A stretch of DNA of 64,000 bases from Phormidium tenue FACHB-886. Its GTDB lineage: Bacteria; Cyanobacteriota; Cyanobacteriia; Elainellales; Elainellaceae. Made by a program: the position numbers and the translations under genes. Location of the stretch: assembly GCF_014764505.1 (NCBI RefSeq), contig NZ_JACXWX010000005.1:62001-126000 (forward strand), in the 5' to 3' direction. Positions 8,573 through 18,707 of the stretch are shown here, piece by piece. The notes under the pieces are model-generated. The model did no database searches. It saw nothing but the letters and a program-made list of their open reading frames with translations, and was not told the origin of the DNA. Position 1 is the first letter of the stretch. Each line of letters starts with the position of its first letter.

Positions 8573-9079
8573 TTAAAAATCTGGTCCAAAAAGAAGGATG
8601 TAGATAAGAAGCCCTGAAATGATGCCATAAGCACAGGCAACCAACGACCTAAAGGGGAGGCGTCCTGTTATGAATATGTAGAGGCTCAGGGTAAGGGATA
8701 TAACAAATTCTCCCAAAGGAATTTCGCGATTGTAATAAACGATCGCATATCGCGTAAACAATAGCAGGAAGATCATCCAAACGCTAGACAAGAAGTAGAA
8801 GATAAAATCTACTAACTGGTGCGTTACTCCAAGCGCCTGGTGCGATTTATTGGCAAAAGAGAGATAGCCTGTAATCAGAAGAGGCAATATCGTGGCTGCG
8901 AGGCTTCTGGCGCCAGCTTCCGGGCTAACCATGAACGATTGAATAATCAGATTGAGGAGCAAACCCGCCAAAATCACACGTGCAGCCATGATCATCAGGC
9001 GATTTAGTGTTTGTCTCAACGACTGAGCATGACCTTTAATATAGTCTGACCTTTCCGTGTGATTCGTATTTTGAGGCAT
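8573..9079 (-). CDS. Hypothetical four-helix membrane protein
   Basis: A 168-residue integral membrane protein with about five hydrophobic segments (around residues 30-48, 60-75, 90-115, 122-140 and 147-166) and a polar, charged N-terminus. I recognise no family. The longest frame starts with GTG at 9088; the ATG at 9079 is taken here, but neither has a strong ribosome site. It lies downstream of the YkvA-type gene on the same strand, with a strong hairpin between, so it is probably transcribed separately. Confidence 0.6.
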   Translation of the reverse strand: MPQNTNHTERSDYIKGHAQSLRQTLNRLMIMAARVILAGLLLNLIIQSFMVSPEAGARSLAATILPLLITGYLSFANKSHQALGVTHQLVDFIFYFLSSVWMIFLLLFTRYAIVYYNREIPLGEFVISLTLSLYIFITGRLPFRSLVACAYGIISGLLIYILLFGPDF

Positions 9080-9157
9080 TGACAGCACCGTAAAGTATAG
9101 GACGCTTGCCTTAAGTTAACAACACTTACCCCCAGTCTTCGCAGCTATCTAAAGTAG

Positions 9158-9190
9158 GAAAGCGATCGCCTGCAGTAGGCGATCGCTTTC
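9158..9190 (-). terminator. 14-bp hairpin containing HIP1 in both arms
   Basis: The arms gaaagcgatcgcct (9158-9171) and its exact complement (9177-9190) surround a 5-nt loop. Each arm contains the GCGATCGC palindrome. It lies about 50 bp beyond the stop of the minus-strand gene at 9244, as expected for a terminator, though the T run is short. Confidence 0.6.
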
Positions 9191-9243
9191 TTACTAAAAG
9201 ATCGAGTTGGCTCGGTTTGCGCTTTGAGATGCGCTCGGCTGGC

Positions 9244-9549
9244 TTAGTTAACTTCAACTGCCTTGACATCTACAGGATTCTTATCCGTAGTCGTCTGGGT
9301 AGCAGTTGTGCTAGCCACTGCTTCTGTTGATTTTTTGTCTTTGCCTGCTTTGATGCGATCGAGCAGGATCTGTGAAACTTCTGAGATAACGAGCGTTATC
9401 ACTGCAACATCATCAATTTGACCAATGAAGGGAATGAAGTCAGGAGAGATGTCCAGCGGGCTAAGGACATAAGCAACCGCTCCCAAAATAATCCACCAGC
9501 GGTACTTGGGGTTGCGAATTGTCTGCCGGAACCAGTCGTAGAATTTCAT
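9244..9549 (-). CDS. YkvA family (DUF1232) membrane protein
   Basis: A 101-residue protein. The segment YRWWIILGAVAYVLSPLDIS followed by PDFIPFIGQIDDVAVI is the hallmark of the YkvA/DUF1232 family, small membrane proteins of unknown role. The C-terminal 35 residues are a Thr/Lys-rich low-complexity tail. The start was moved to the ATG at 9549 because AAGGA lies eight bases upstream; the longer frame from 9582 has no such site. Confidence 0.85.
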   Translation of the reverse strand: MKFYDWFRQTIRNPKYRWWIILGAVAYVLSPLDISPDFIPFIGQIDDVAVITLVISEVSQILLDRIKAGKDKKSTEAVASTTATQTTTDKNPVDVKAVEVN

Positions 9550-9756
9550 GTCTTTGTCCTTTTGGGTACGTCTTGACGGCATGTTGCCTTTCTTGATCCA
9601 ATTTTCGCAATTCCAAAGGGTTTAGCAAACCATCCTCAGGGGAGGATAGCCGATCTGATTTAGGAGAGAGAACCGATTTAAAGCTTTAAAGCGCTGCTTG
9701 GATAAAACTTGCAATGGTTGCCTGAGTGCCAGCTCGATCGCTTAGCTCGATCGTCT

Positions 9757-9786
9757 ATCCCCAGCACGGTCCATCCCCAGCACGGT
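9757..9786. repeat. 16-nt tandem duplication upstream of the histidine kinase gene
   Basis: ATCCCCAGCACGGTCC at 9757-9772 is followed at once by a second copy that is exact for its first 14 nt. It lies in the 5' region of the histidine kinase gene. A shorter repeat, agctcgatcg, occurs just upstream at 9731 and 9744. Confidence 0.8.
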
Positions 9787-9872
9787 TGCATTAACTTTGG
9801 CAGCGCTGAGTGCTCATCCTTCGTTCTTGCAGCTATGCTAAAGGCAACCGTCTTCCAACCCGTTCTACAGCC

Positions 9873-11354
9873 ATGTCTCGCAGCCTTAAGTTTCAACAGC
9901 TTTGGAAGCAAGCCATTCCTGCAAAGCTGAGCAATATTGCTCGCTCATGGGTCATCCAATGGAAACAGAAGGAGTCAGCCGACTACCGCACATGGCGCAA
10001 TCAATTTTTGGGCGATCGGCTGCGGTTTGCTCTGTGGATCACGGCTGCTTGCTTCCTCACCTTCGTTATCCAGGGCTATTCGCAGCTCTTCTTTAAGCCG
10101 GATAAGGTGAGAGCAGATTTTACAGAAGCGATGGGCTCGGCTGATTTGTTTGAGCCACTCCTCCGCATGTCTATTACTGCCGACATCGTTCGAGCCGTCT
10201 TGCTGTTAGGCTGCCTAATTTTAGTGCGAACAGCTTGGGGACGCCGCCGCTCGGTGCTGATGTTTCTATATTTCTCCTGGACGATTAGCCTAGCTCCACA
10301 GATCGTTGGAACGGCGATGGGCATCCCTAATCCAGTTCTTAATGACTGGATTCTCATTTTCTTTGCTCAAGCGATTCTCATGCCGGTCCACTGGGGGCTT
10401 CACCTTTTTTCTCAGCTTGTTCCGCTGTTTTATTACATTACGGTTAATCTGTCGCTGGGCACGACTTCTATTGGCGATCAACCCATCTTTGATGAATATG
10501 CTTCCATCTTTATATTCTGGGCTTGCGTGATTGCAGATATTTCTGTATTCACCTATGAGCGACTCAAGCGGTCAGAGTTTGAGTCTCGCCGCGAGTTAAA
10601 GCTATTTCTCCATGCGGTGACCCATGATCTGCGTGCCCCAGTGACGGGGACTTCGATCGTGCTGCAAAGCTTGCTAAAAAAACCAGAAGAAAAAATTACC
10701 GTCGATCGCGCAGATCTAGAATGGCTGCTGCGCGGATGCGATCGTCAGAATGCGTTGATTAATTCTTTGCTGGAGGCACATGCCAGCGAATTTGGCTCGA
10801 TGCCGCTCAATTTAGAGCCAATCCGCCTCAACGAATTTATGCAGTCAGTGCTTTCAGAGCTTCAGCCGTCTTTAGAGAGAAATCGGGTGAATGTGATCAA
10901 TCACATCCGTGAAGATCTGCCCGAAATCGATGGCGATCGTCATCAGCTTTGGCGCGTCTTTTGCAATATCATCACCAACTCCCTCAAACACAACCCCAAT
11001 GGAATTGAGCTAACCCTTGATGCAGCCCTGACGACCCAAAAACTTACCCGCCCCAAATCTTTTACCAGCTTATTTAACGCCAAGCTCAAACCGAATCACT
11101 CCAAACAGAAGCAGTGGATTTACTGCTCGATTCGGGACAATGGCGTTGGGATTGAGCGCAAACAGCAAAAGCGGCTGTTCGATCTTTACACGCGTGGCGC
11201 TCAAGCGCGCTATATGCCGGGGCTGGGGTTGGGGCTTTACCTGTGTAAGCAGATCGTTTCGGCGCACGGCGGCGAGATTGGTGTAATCAGCCAGCTTGGC
11301 GGGGGTGCTACCTTCTGGCTAACGCTGCCTGTGGCGCAGAACACTCCCCGCTAA
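9873..11354 (+). CDS. Membrane sensor histidine kinase
   Basis: A 493-residue sensor kinase. About six membrane helices fill residues 45-240 with no large extracytoplasmic domain, which suggests sensing in or near the membrane. The kinase core follows: H-box FLHAVTHDLRAPVTG (about residue 250), N-box FCNIITNSLKHNP, G1 DNGVGI, and G2 GLGLGLYLCKQIV. It should autophosphorylate on the H-box His. The start at 9873 (MSRSLKF) is preferred over an upstream ATG at 9810. Its stop codon overlaps that of the convergent response regulator, which is the obvious candidate partner. Confidence 0.88.
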   Translation: MSRSLKFQQLWKQAIPAKLSNIARSWVIQWKQKESADYRTWRNQFLGDRLRFALWITAACFLTFVIQGYSQLFFKPDKVRADFTEAMGSADLFEPLLRMSITADIVRAVLLLGCLILVRTAWGRRRSVLMFLYFSWTISLAPQIVGTAMGIPNPVLNDWILIFFAQAILMPVHWGLHLFSQLVPLFYYITVNLSLGTTSIGDQPIFDEYASIFIFWACVIADISVFTYERLKRSEFESRRELKLFLHAVTHDLRAPVTGTSIVLQSLLKKPEEKITVDRADLEWLLRGCDRQNALINSLLEAHASEFGSMPLNLEPIRLNEFMQSVLSELQPSLERNRVNVINHIREDLPEIDGDRHQLWRVFCNIITNSLKHNPNGIELTLDAALTTQKLTRPKSFTSLFNAKLKPNHSKQKQWIYCSIRDNGVGIERKQQKRLFDLYTRGAQARYMPGLGLGLYLCKQIVSAHGGEIGVISQLGGGATFWLTLPVAQNTPR

Positions 11355-12043
11355 ACAATGCCCGCTCGCAGCGCCACCACAGCCGCCTGAACACGATCGT
11401 CAACAGACAGCTTGTTCATAATGCTGCGAATATGCGTTTTAACAGTGCTAAGGCTGAGATACAGCTCTGCGGCAATCTCTGGATTGCTGTATCCCTCCAC
11501 CATCAGCTTCAGGACTTGCAGCTCTCGCTCAGAGAGCTGGGTAATTGCAGCATTGGGCTTGGGCATTCGCGAAGTCGCTGGTTTCAGCTGATCCAGCACA
11601 TGTCGGACGATTTGTGGATCAAGATAGATCGTGCCATCTTGCACAGTAGCAATTGCTGCAAACAGGCGATCGATATTCGTTCCTTTGATGCAGTAAGCAT
11701 CGGCTCCACTGGAAAGCGCAGCGATCGTTTCATGCTCAGTGCTGTGGGAAGTCAGCATAATCACATGCACCGCAGGCTGGTTCGCTTTGATCTGCTGAGT
11801 CGCGGCAATGCCATCTAGCTGTGGTAGCCCAATATCCATCACGATTAGATCCGGCTCTAACGTTTGCGCTGCTTCGATTGCCGAATAGCCATCGCCTACT
11901 TGTCCGACAATCTGAAAGCGAGAATCGGTACTAAGCAGATGTTTGAGACCCAGCTGCATGACTGGATCATCTTCTACAATCAGCACCCGCACCGTTGAGC
12001 GGTTAGAGGCGATCTCACTAGGTTTAGCAGGGAAATTAGACAT
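11351..12043 (-). CDS. NarL/LuxR-type response regulator
   Basis: A 230-residue two-domain regulator. The receiver domain has the acidic pair VEDD (about residue 23), the phospho-acceptor Asp in DLIVMDIGLPQLDG (about residue 71), and the switch Thr/Ser in VIMLTSHS. The C-terminal LuxR-type helix-turn-helix is complete (LSERELQVLKLMVEGYSNPE; LYLSLSTVKTHIRSIMNKL). It probably binds DNA when phosphorylated. Its stop shares bases with the stop of the convergent histidine kinase, an unusual tail-to-tail layout for a cognate pair. Confidence 0.9.
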   Translation of the reverse strand: MSNFPAKPSEIASNRSTVRVLIVEDDPVMQLGLKHLLSTDSRFQIVGQVGDGYSAIEAAQTLEPDLIVMDIGLPQLDGIAATQQIKANQPAVHVIMLTSHSTEHETIAALSSGADAYCIKGTNIDRLFAAIATVQDGTIYLDPQIVRHVLDQLKPATSRMPKPNAAITQLSERELQVLKLMVEGYSNPEIAAELYLSLSTVKTHIRSIMNKLSVDDRVQAAVVALRAGIV

Positions 12044-12122
12044 GAGTCTGTCCTGTCTGGAATTGACAGCGCTAGTTTGGTAAGCCTGTTTGATTTATAG
12101 CAACCGCTATGGTTGTTGAGAT

Positions 12123-12168
12123 AAAGAATATTTTTGTGGGCGTGCAAAGCAACCCAAAAATATTCTTT
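12123..12168 (-). terminator. 14-bp A/T-rich hairpin after the MFS gene
   Basis: The arms aaagaatatttttg (12123-12136) and its exact complement (12155-12168) are followed inward by GGG/CCC after a one-base bulge. The hairpin lies 30 bp past the stop of the minus-strand MFS gene and 80 bp before the response regulator start. Confidence 0.65.
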
Positions 12169-12197
12169 GTGCAATGGCCAAGTTCATACGTTACTTG

Positions 12198-13511
12198 TTA
12201 GCGAGTGAGAGCCGCTGTGATTGTTTGCCCTGAGCGCCGATTAATTTGCAGCACCATTACTGCTGCCACCAAACATAGCCCACCTGACAACATAAAGGCA
12301 TGTAGATAAGTACCCTGCCAGGTTCGTAGTGCGCCTGCTCCGAAGGCTGCCACCGCTGCACCAACCTGGTGTGCTGCCACAATCCAGCCAAACATCACCC
12401 CTGTTTTCTCCTTGCCAAAGACATTAGTCGTCAAACGAACTGTGGGAGGTACGGTGGCAATCCAATCTAGCCCATAAAATACGGCAAAAATCCACAGCCC
12501 ATAGAACGACTGATCAAAGCTAAACGGCAGAAACAGCAAAGATAGACCGCGCAAGCCATAGTACCAGCAGAGCAGCTTACGGCTATCGAGACGATCGCTT
12601 AACCAGCCCGATGCAGTCGTGCCCACAAAGTCAAAAATGCCCATCACCGCCAGCAGACCTGCTGCCTTAACTTCTGGAATGCCGTGGTCAATGCAGGCAG
12701 GAATCAAGTGAGTGCCAATCAGCCCATTGGTGCTGGCTCCACATACAAAGAAGCTGCCAGCCAGCAGCCAGAAATCACCAGATTGTGTCCCCCGCTTTAG
12801 ATCGCTTAATGTGGCAGCGATCGGGTTTTGGGAAGGAGGGGCTGATGGCGTCCGGCTGGGGGCGATTTCCGGTGAGTGCTCTGCCGCCCGCTCACCCAAT
12901 GCCCGTAGCCCCACATCGCTGGGGCGACTCCGCATTAGCAGCCCGATCAGGGGCATCACCAGCAGGGCAACTCCGGCGATTAGCAGCACTGCGATTCGCC
13001 AGCCAAACCGCTCTACCAGCGAGGCAAGCAGCGGCAAAAACACGAGCTGCCCTGTAGCAGTGCTGGCAGTCAATACGCCTAACACTAAACCGCGCCGCTC
13101 GGCAAACCAGCGGTTTACCACAATTGCTCCTAGCACCAGCGCCAGCATCCCTGAGCCACCGCCAACAACTACACCCCACAGCAAAATGAGCTGCCAGGAC
13201 TGAGTCATCAATGGAGTTAAGCCAACGCCTACCACCAGCAAGCCCAGCGAAAACAGCATCGCCTTACGAATGCCAATTCGCTCTGCCACTGTGGCGGCAA
13301 AAGGACCGATCAGCCCATACAGCACTAGATTGATCGAAATTGCTAGCGAGATCGTTGCCCGTGTCCAGCCAAAATCCTGCTCCAACGGCACCATCAACAC
13401 CCCCGGAGCCGAGCGAATTCCAGCGGCAATCAACAGTGCTAAAAATGTCAGTGCTGCTACCACCCAGCTGTAGTGAACCGATCGTCTAGCTAAAAATGAA
13501 GCGATCGACAT
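12198..13511 (-). CDS. MFS transporter
   Basis: A 437-residue major-facilitator protein with about twelve membrane segments split into two halves by a Ser/Pro-rich loop (about residues 200-235). The N-terminal half has the loop GPFAATVAERIGIRKAM, and the C-terminal half has TASGWLSDRLDSRKLL, matching the conserved loop 2-3 and 8-9 patterns. The sequence resembles monocarboxylate/oxalate-formate type carriers, but the substrate is unknown. A hairpin closes the transcript; upstream, 138 bp separate it from a divergent small gene. Confidence 0.85.
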   Translation of the reverse strand: MSIASFLARRSVHYSWVVAALTFLALLIAAGIRSAPGVLMVPLEQDFGWTRATISLAISINLVLYGLIGPFAATVAERIGIRKAMLFSLGLLVVGVGLTPLMTQSWQLILLWGVVVGGGSGMLALVLGAIVVNRWFAERRGLVLGVLTASTATGQLVFLPLLASLVERFGWRIAVLLIAGVALLVMPLIGLLMRSRPSDVGLRALGERAAEHSPEIAPSRTPSAPPSQNPIAATLSDLKRGTQSGDFWLLAGSFFVCGASTNGLIGTHLIPACIDHGIPEVKAAGLLAVMGIFDFVGTTASGWLSDRLDSRKLLCWYYGLRGLSLLFLPFSFDQSFYGLWIFAVFYGLDWIATVPPTVRLTTNVFGKEKTGVMFGWIVAAHQVGAAVAAFGAGALRTWQGTYLHAFMLSGGLCLVAAVMVLQINRRSGQTITAALTR

Positions 13512-13649
13512 GATTTACCCTGCAAAGAACAAAGCTGCACTGGCAAACCTACTATCTTTTACAGATTTCATCCAGAGACAATTTGTCTCACTTTAAAGAG
13601 GGAATCTGTTTTTTTAATTTGCGGCAGTTCTATTTGTGTTTGGCTAACA

Positions 13650-13967
13650 ATGCGCTACCCCACCACTCCAGACGGTCGCTATTTTGTTGTCAAAGGCAAA
13701 CTATGGCGATGTTCCAACCCTGCCCTCACTGAAGCAGAACGATCGCACTTAGTCAAAGAGCTGATGAAGGCTCGTCGTGCCGTTAAAACAGCAATGCAGC
13801 AAAATGAGCCAGCGCTGGAAACAGCTCGTGCAGCAGTGAATGCCGCCAAAATAGCGCTAGGCGAGCGTGGAGCCGTTTGGTGGGCGGATGGTGCACCCGA
13901 TTATAACCAGCAGCCAGTTCACAAAACCCCTTATGCAGACTGGTATAAAGCGCTGCCTGTTGATTAG
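13650..13967 (+). CDS. Conserved hypothetical protein
   Basis: A 105-residue soluble protein. It opens with MRYPTTPDGRYFVVKGKLWR and RCSNPALTEAERSHLVKELM, has an Ala-rich helix (about residues 50-72), and ends with RGAVWWADGAPDYNQ and TPYADWYKALP. I remember this pattern as a small conserved hypothetical also found in Proteobacteria, so lateral transfer is possible. No function is known to me. There is no signal peptide or metal site. Confidence 0.7.
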   Translation: MRYPTTPDGRYFVVKGKLWRCSNPALTEAERSHLVKELMKARRAVKTAMQQNEPALETARAAVNAAKIALGERGAVWWADGAPDYNQQPVHKTPYADWYKALPVD

Positions 13968-14303
13968 CCAATCAACAGATGCAAGGATTAAATTTTTGTT
14001 CCAATTTAGGTATTAAGTCTCTAAAACTCTCCAGATGATCCTGATAAGCTTAGGAAGGAATAACAGTGGCTAACCAGGAAACCTTAGAGTAGCTGGATGT
14101 CGCGGCATGTCATAGGCTGTAGGTTCAATATCGATGATTACAGGGCGATTTTTGCCCAGTCGGGGTTGCACAGCATCGGTTCGTTGGAGCCTGCGGTCTT
14201 TTGAAGGCTTGTTTTGTGGAATGGACTTTGTTCATCCCACAAGCTCCACTGCTGTTGAACATCTTGATCTTGCAATTGCTAAAACTTCGGAATCGCCAAA
14301 GCA
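13968..14303. other. Intergenic, nothing recognised
   Basis: About 335 bp between two plus-strand hypothetical genes. Short frames on both strands lack family features or ribosome sites. I see no hairpin of note. Confidence 0.45.
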
Positions 14304-14705
14304 ATGATTCAAAAAGTGGCACTAGGGAGCTTCTGCGCAGGCATCGCCCTGTCGATCGCGCTGTGGTCAAACGACAAAATGGTGCAGGCTGCCGCTGTTG
14401 CTGCAGGTTCCTGTCTTGCCAGCTTTAGCGCCACGTCGATTGTGCTAGAACAGCACCGCATCCGCAAAAGCCGGACTGCCCACGCTGATCTCTACATCGA
14501 ACTACTGCGGCAAATGAACCGCCGCACTCCACCGCCCAGACCCCAGCGTCCGATCGCCTGTCAAGGCTGTCACTTTTACCATGGCAAAGCCTACGGCGGG
14601 GAGCAGCTTGTTTGTGCAATGCACCCCTATGGCGTTGAAGATGATTACTGTATGGATTGGGAAGCCGAAGAAACTGAAGCAGTGGATGCTTCCAATCGGC
14701 TTTAG
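14304..14705 (+). CDS. Membrane protein with C-terminal four-Cys motif
   Basis: A 133-residue protein with two hydrophobic segments (about residues 5-22 and 27-46), a basic linker, and a C-terminal cytosolic or lumenal part with CQGCHFYHGKAYGGEQLVC, then MHPYG and CMDWE. The two Cys of CQGC plus two later Cys, with nearby His, form a likely metal-binding site. I recall related sequences in cyanobacteria as unnamed proteins. It is 138 bp upstream of enolase on the same strand, and linkage is not clear. Confidence 0.65.
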   Translation: MIQKVALGSFCAGIALSIALWSNDKMVQAAAVAAGSCLASFSATSIVLEQHRIRKSRTAHADLYIELLRQMNRRTPPPRPQRPIACQGCHFYHGKAYGGEQLVCAMHPYGVEDDYCMDWEAEETEAVDASNRL

Positions 14706-14810
14706 CTAAGCTCTTAAGCGAACGACAGAACTTGCAGCCACGCTCGCTTTAAAAGTGAAAAGAGTACAAAAGTGACTACTGCCCACCACGATCTCTGGTT
14801 CAATCAGTAA

Positions 14811-16121
<1,311 letters not shown>

Positions 16122-16194
16122 CGGAAAATAGTAAGAAACCGTCAAAACTCGCTTCTTTGCTCAATTTACTGTAAAAAACAATAAGTGCAATGCA

Positions 16195-16233
16195 CCGCCG
16201 CCAGTTTGCCTCGCGATCGAGCTGGCGGTTTTT
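16195..16233 (+). terminator. Rho-independent terminator after enolase
   Basis: The arms ccgccag (16198-16204) and ctggcgg (16222-16228) pair, with some weaker pairs inward, and are followed by TTTTT at 16229-16233. It lies about 75 bp after the enolase stop. Confidence 0.75.
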
Positions 16234-16385
16234 CTGTTGATCTGTCTAACGACAGCTAACGATTCTCTCTTATGGGCTAGGGTTCCATAAATTGACGCTG
16301 GTAGGGTGAGAATGTTTGAGCAGTGGGAATTTGGGCAAACTCTGCCCGACGCCCACAACGCGTTTTGCAATAAGGAATCGTTAGT

Positions 16386-17651
16386 GTGGATATCTACATC
16401 CTAGACTTGATGGTCATTGGTTTACTCCTGCTGACGGTAACACTGGGATCAGGCTGGATTATTCGATCGCCTTTTTCGTTTGCTCTAATTTATCTGCTGG
16501 TGGGGATTCTTCTCAGTCCCTATGGGTTTGGCTTAATTCAGATTCGTCCAGATGCAAAGTTTTTAGAGCGGCTAACGGAATTCGTGGTTCTGATTTCGCT
16601 GTTCGGCTGTGGCTTAAAGATGAATCGCCCCTTCAACTTAGTGGCTTGGGGTGCGACGGTGCGGCTGCTGGGACTGCTGATGCCCCTGTCTATCTTTGCA
16701 GTTGCAGCGCTTGGTCACTTCGCGCTGAAGCTTTCTTGGGGAGAGGGCATCCTGCTGGGGGCAATTTTGGCCCCCACCGACCCAGTTTTGGCATCAGATA
16801 TTCAGCTCAACCATCCTGAAGATCGCGATGGGCTCCGGTTTGGGCTAACCTCCGAAGGGGGACTAAATGATGCCCTAGCCTTTCCTTTCGTCTACTTTGG
16901 GTTGCACTGGCTAGAAGATGACAACTGGCAAAGCTGGTTTGGTCAGTGGGTGCTGGTAGATCTACTGTGGGCGATCGCCGCTGGTGTCGGTATGGGCATT
17001 TTGGTTCCTAGAGTCGTGGTATGGATGGACAAGCGCATTCGAAGAATCCGCCCAGTCAATGAAGCGATGGAAGAGTTTGTTGCTCTGGGCATTATTCTGC
17101 TCACCTATGCCCTCACAGAGCTAGCCCACGGCTATGGGTTTCTGGCAGTTTTTGTGGCAGGGGTTGCCACTTACTATGCCTATCACGACCCTGAGAAGCG
17201 TCAGGTCTACCTTGATTTTGTGGAGCAAGGCGAGAAGCTTGCCGAAATTGGTACGATTTTGCTGTTGGGGTCGCTGCTCCGGTTTGAACCCATGCTCCGC
17301 TTTGCCGCGCCTGCTCTACTTGTCGCAGGGTTGCTAATTTTTGTAATCCGTCCGGTGGGAACCTGGATCAGCACGATTGGCGCAAAATATACGCCTGTGA
17401 AACGCTTACTATTCGGCTGGTTTGGTATTCGTGGAGTTGGTTCTCTTTATTATTTGTTTTACTCCCTTGGTGGCGGCTTGCGGGGTGAAGTTGGTGAGCT
17501 AATTGCCTGGGTCACCCTCATCACTGTTGTAATTTCGGTGGTGCTACATGGTATGACAGCAACGCCGTTCATGGATTGGTATGAGCGGTATATAGAAACT
17601 CGACAGCAGCGGCTCAAGGAAGCCTTAACGAAATCAGATACGTTAGATTGA
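16386..17651 (+). CDS. Cation:proton antiporter, CPA1 (NhaP) type
   Basis: A 421-residue membrane protein with about twelve hydrophobic segments. GAILAPTDPVLASDIQ (about residues 130-145) and EGGLNDALAFPFVYF (about 158-172) are the core motifs of the CPA1 exchangers, where the Asp in GLND binds the cation. It probably exchanges sodium or potassium for protons across the plasma or thylakoid membrane. The start is a GTG. No cytosolic C-terminal regulatory domain is present. It is separated from enolase by a terminator. Confidence 0.9.
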   Translation: MDIYILDLMVIGLLLLTVTLGSGWIIRSPFSFALIYLLVGILLSPYGFGLIQIRPDAKFLERLTEFVVLISLFGCGLKMNRPFNLVAWGATVRLLGLLMPLSIFAVAALGHFALKLSWGEGILLGAILAPTDPVLASDIQLNHPEDRDGLRFGLTSEGGLNDALAFPFVYFGLHWLEDDNWQSWFGQWVLVDLLWAIAAGVGMGILVPRVVVWMDKRIRRIRPVNEAMEEFVALGIILLTYALTELAHGYGFLAVFVAGVATYYAYHDPEKRQVYLDFVEQGEKLAEIGTILLLGSLLRFEPMLRFAAPALLVAGLLIFVIRPVGTWISTIGAKYTPVKRLLFGWFGIRGVGSLYYLFYSLGGGLRGEVGELIAWVTLITVVISVVLHGMTATPFMDWYERYIETRQQRLKEALTKSDTLD

Positions 17652-18707
17652 CAGAAGATTTCTCATGATGAATCTTAAGCGGTTACTAAAGCTACGAACA
17701 GATGCTGATCTATTTTTTAAGATTGGTGCGAATGCTATAGATTTGGTGAATGAACTGCTGAACCAGCATTAAAGTTATTTTGCCCTGGGTATAGTGCTCC
17801 GCGCTTAGCTTGAAATCTTTTTGTGTAGAAGCTTTGCGTAGCAGAGCTTCTACACAAAAACTTGTCCTGATGCATACGGGCAGCGCTATAACTATCAAAG
17901 AATTTCTATGCTTCACCCGAGAATCCTAATAAATACCAGTCATGCTGCTGAGGCGTAACGCGGAAAACTGGTAGAGCTCGGCAATCGAGCGGCATTATTG
18001 TTTGTTTCTTCTACCATAAATGCAATTTTCACTCAATTTCCAGTATCATACATATACAAAATGGGTCTCTACCGCGCATTGCTAGCTTTGTACGTGAATT
18101 AAGATGAAAAGCCCGCTCTGTGAGCCTTTTCAGCCTGATTCGCAAGCAGATCAAGCAATGCTAGTTTCGACTGAGCCAGTTTCGACTGATATAATTCTGG
18201 TGATAGGTGCTAGTTCTTGCAGGTTGTGAAAGGGGCAGAGGGATTCCCAGTTGAATTTGGAGTGGATTGGCTAACCACTGGACCAGTTCGCACAGGGTGA
18301 AATGGCTACTACAATTGTTCCCTCACTGGGGTCACCTCCCCTCCTAGCCCAGTAGCAGTAGGCATTGCAGGGTAATCTATTACATGCTCACCAGGCAGAA
18401 TTAAGCCCATGAGAATCAACACCAGTACAAAATGACAGCTGGGCTGTACAGCCATACAATCGGCTGTGCAGGGCATGGGCAAAACGGGTGCATCTACGCT
18501 TGTCATCCTACTCTTATAAACTTAGAGCCAGTCTGCCCAAAGCGAATTCTGCAGCGAATTGGTTCGATTGCTTATAGGCGATTAGGTTTTCATGTAATTT
18601 TAGGCTCAATTTAGGAAAAGAACCTGCTGCTGTAGTAGCTGTCGTAAGGCTAAATCCATTAGTCAGAATCACGAGAAATCGCAAACATCATAATTCCTAC
18701 CTTATAC
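17652..18707. other. Long intergenic region
   Basis: About 1.05 kb with no supported gene. It contains one copy of the dispersed palindromic element (17791-17891). Two 60-65-residue frames near 18309-18614 have no family character. I see no tRNA, riboswitch or clear RNA gene, and the 5' region of the GGDEF gene may hold regulatory sites I cannot name. Confidence 0.5.
17791..17891. repeat. Dispersed palindromic element, copy A
   Basis: A ~100-bp element centred on a perfect 16-bp stem (TTTTTGTGTAGAAGCT at 17818-17833 with its complement at 17845-17860). Its flanks match those of copies at 34567-34667 and 36101-36203: one flank ends in a GCGCTATAA-like box and the other in a TAGTGCTCC-like box. 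Confidence 0.75.

Noticed and set aside
12712-13203. 163-residue plus-strand frame inside the MFS gene
   Set aside because: It is a shadow of the transmembrane codons; the MFS protein is clearly the real product.
17652-18707. Possible non-coding RNA gene in the 1-kb gap
   Set aside because: I looked for tRNA, RNase P, tmRNA, SRP RNA and Yfr1-like motifs and found none; only the palindromic element stands out.
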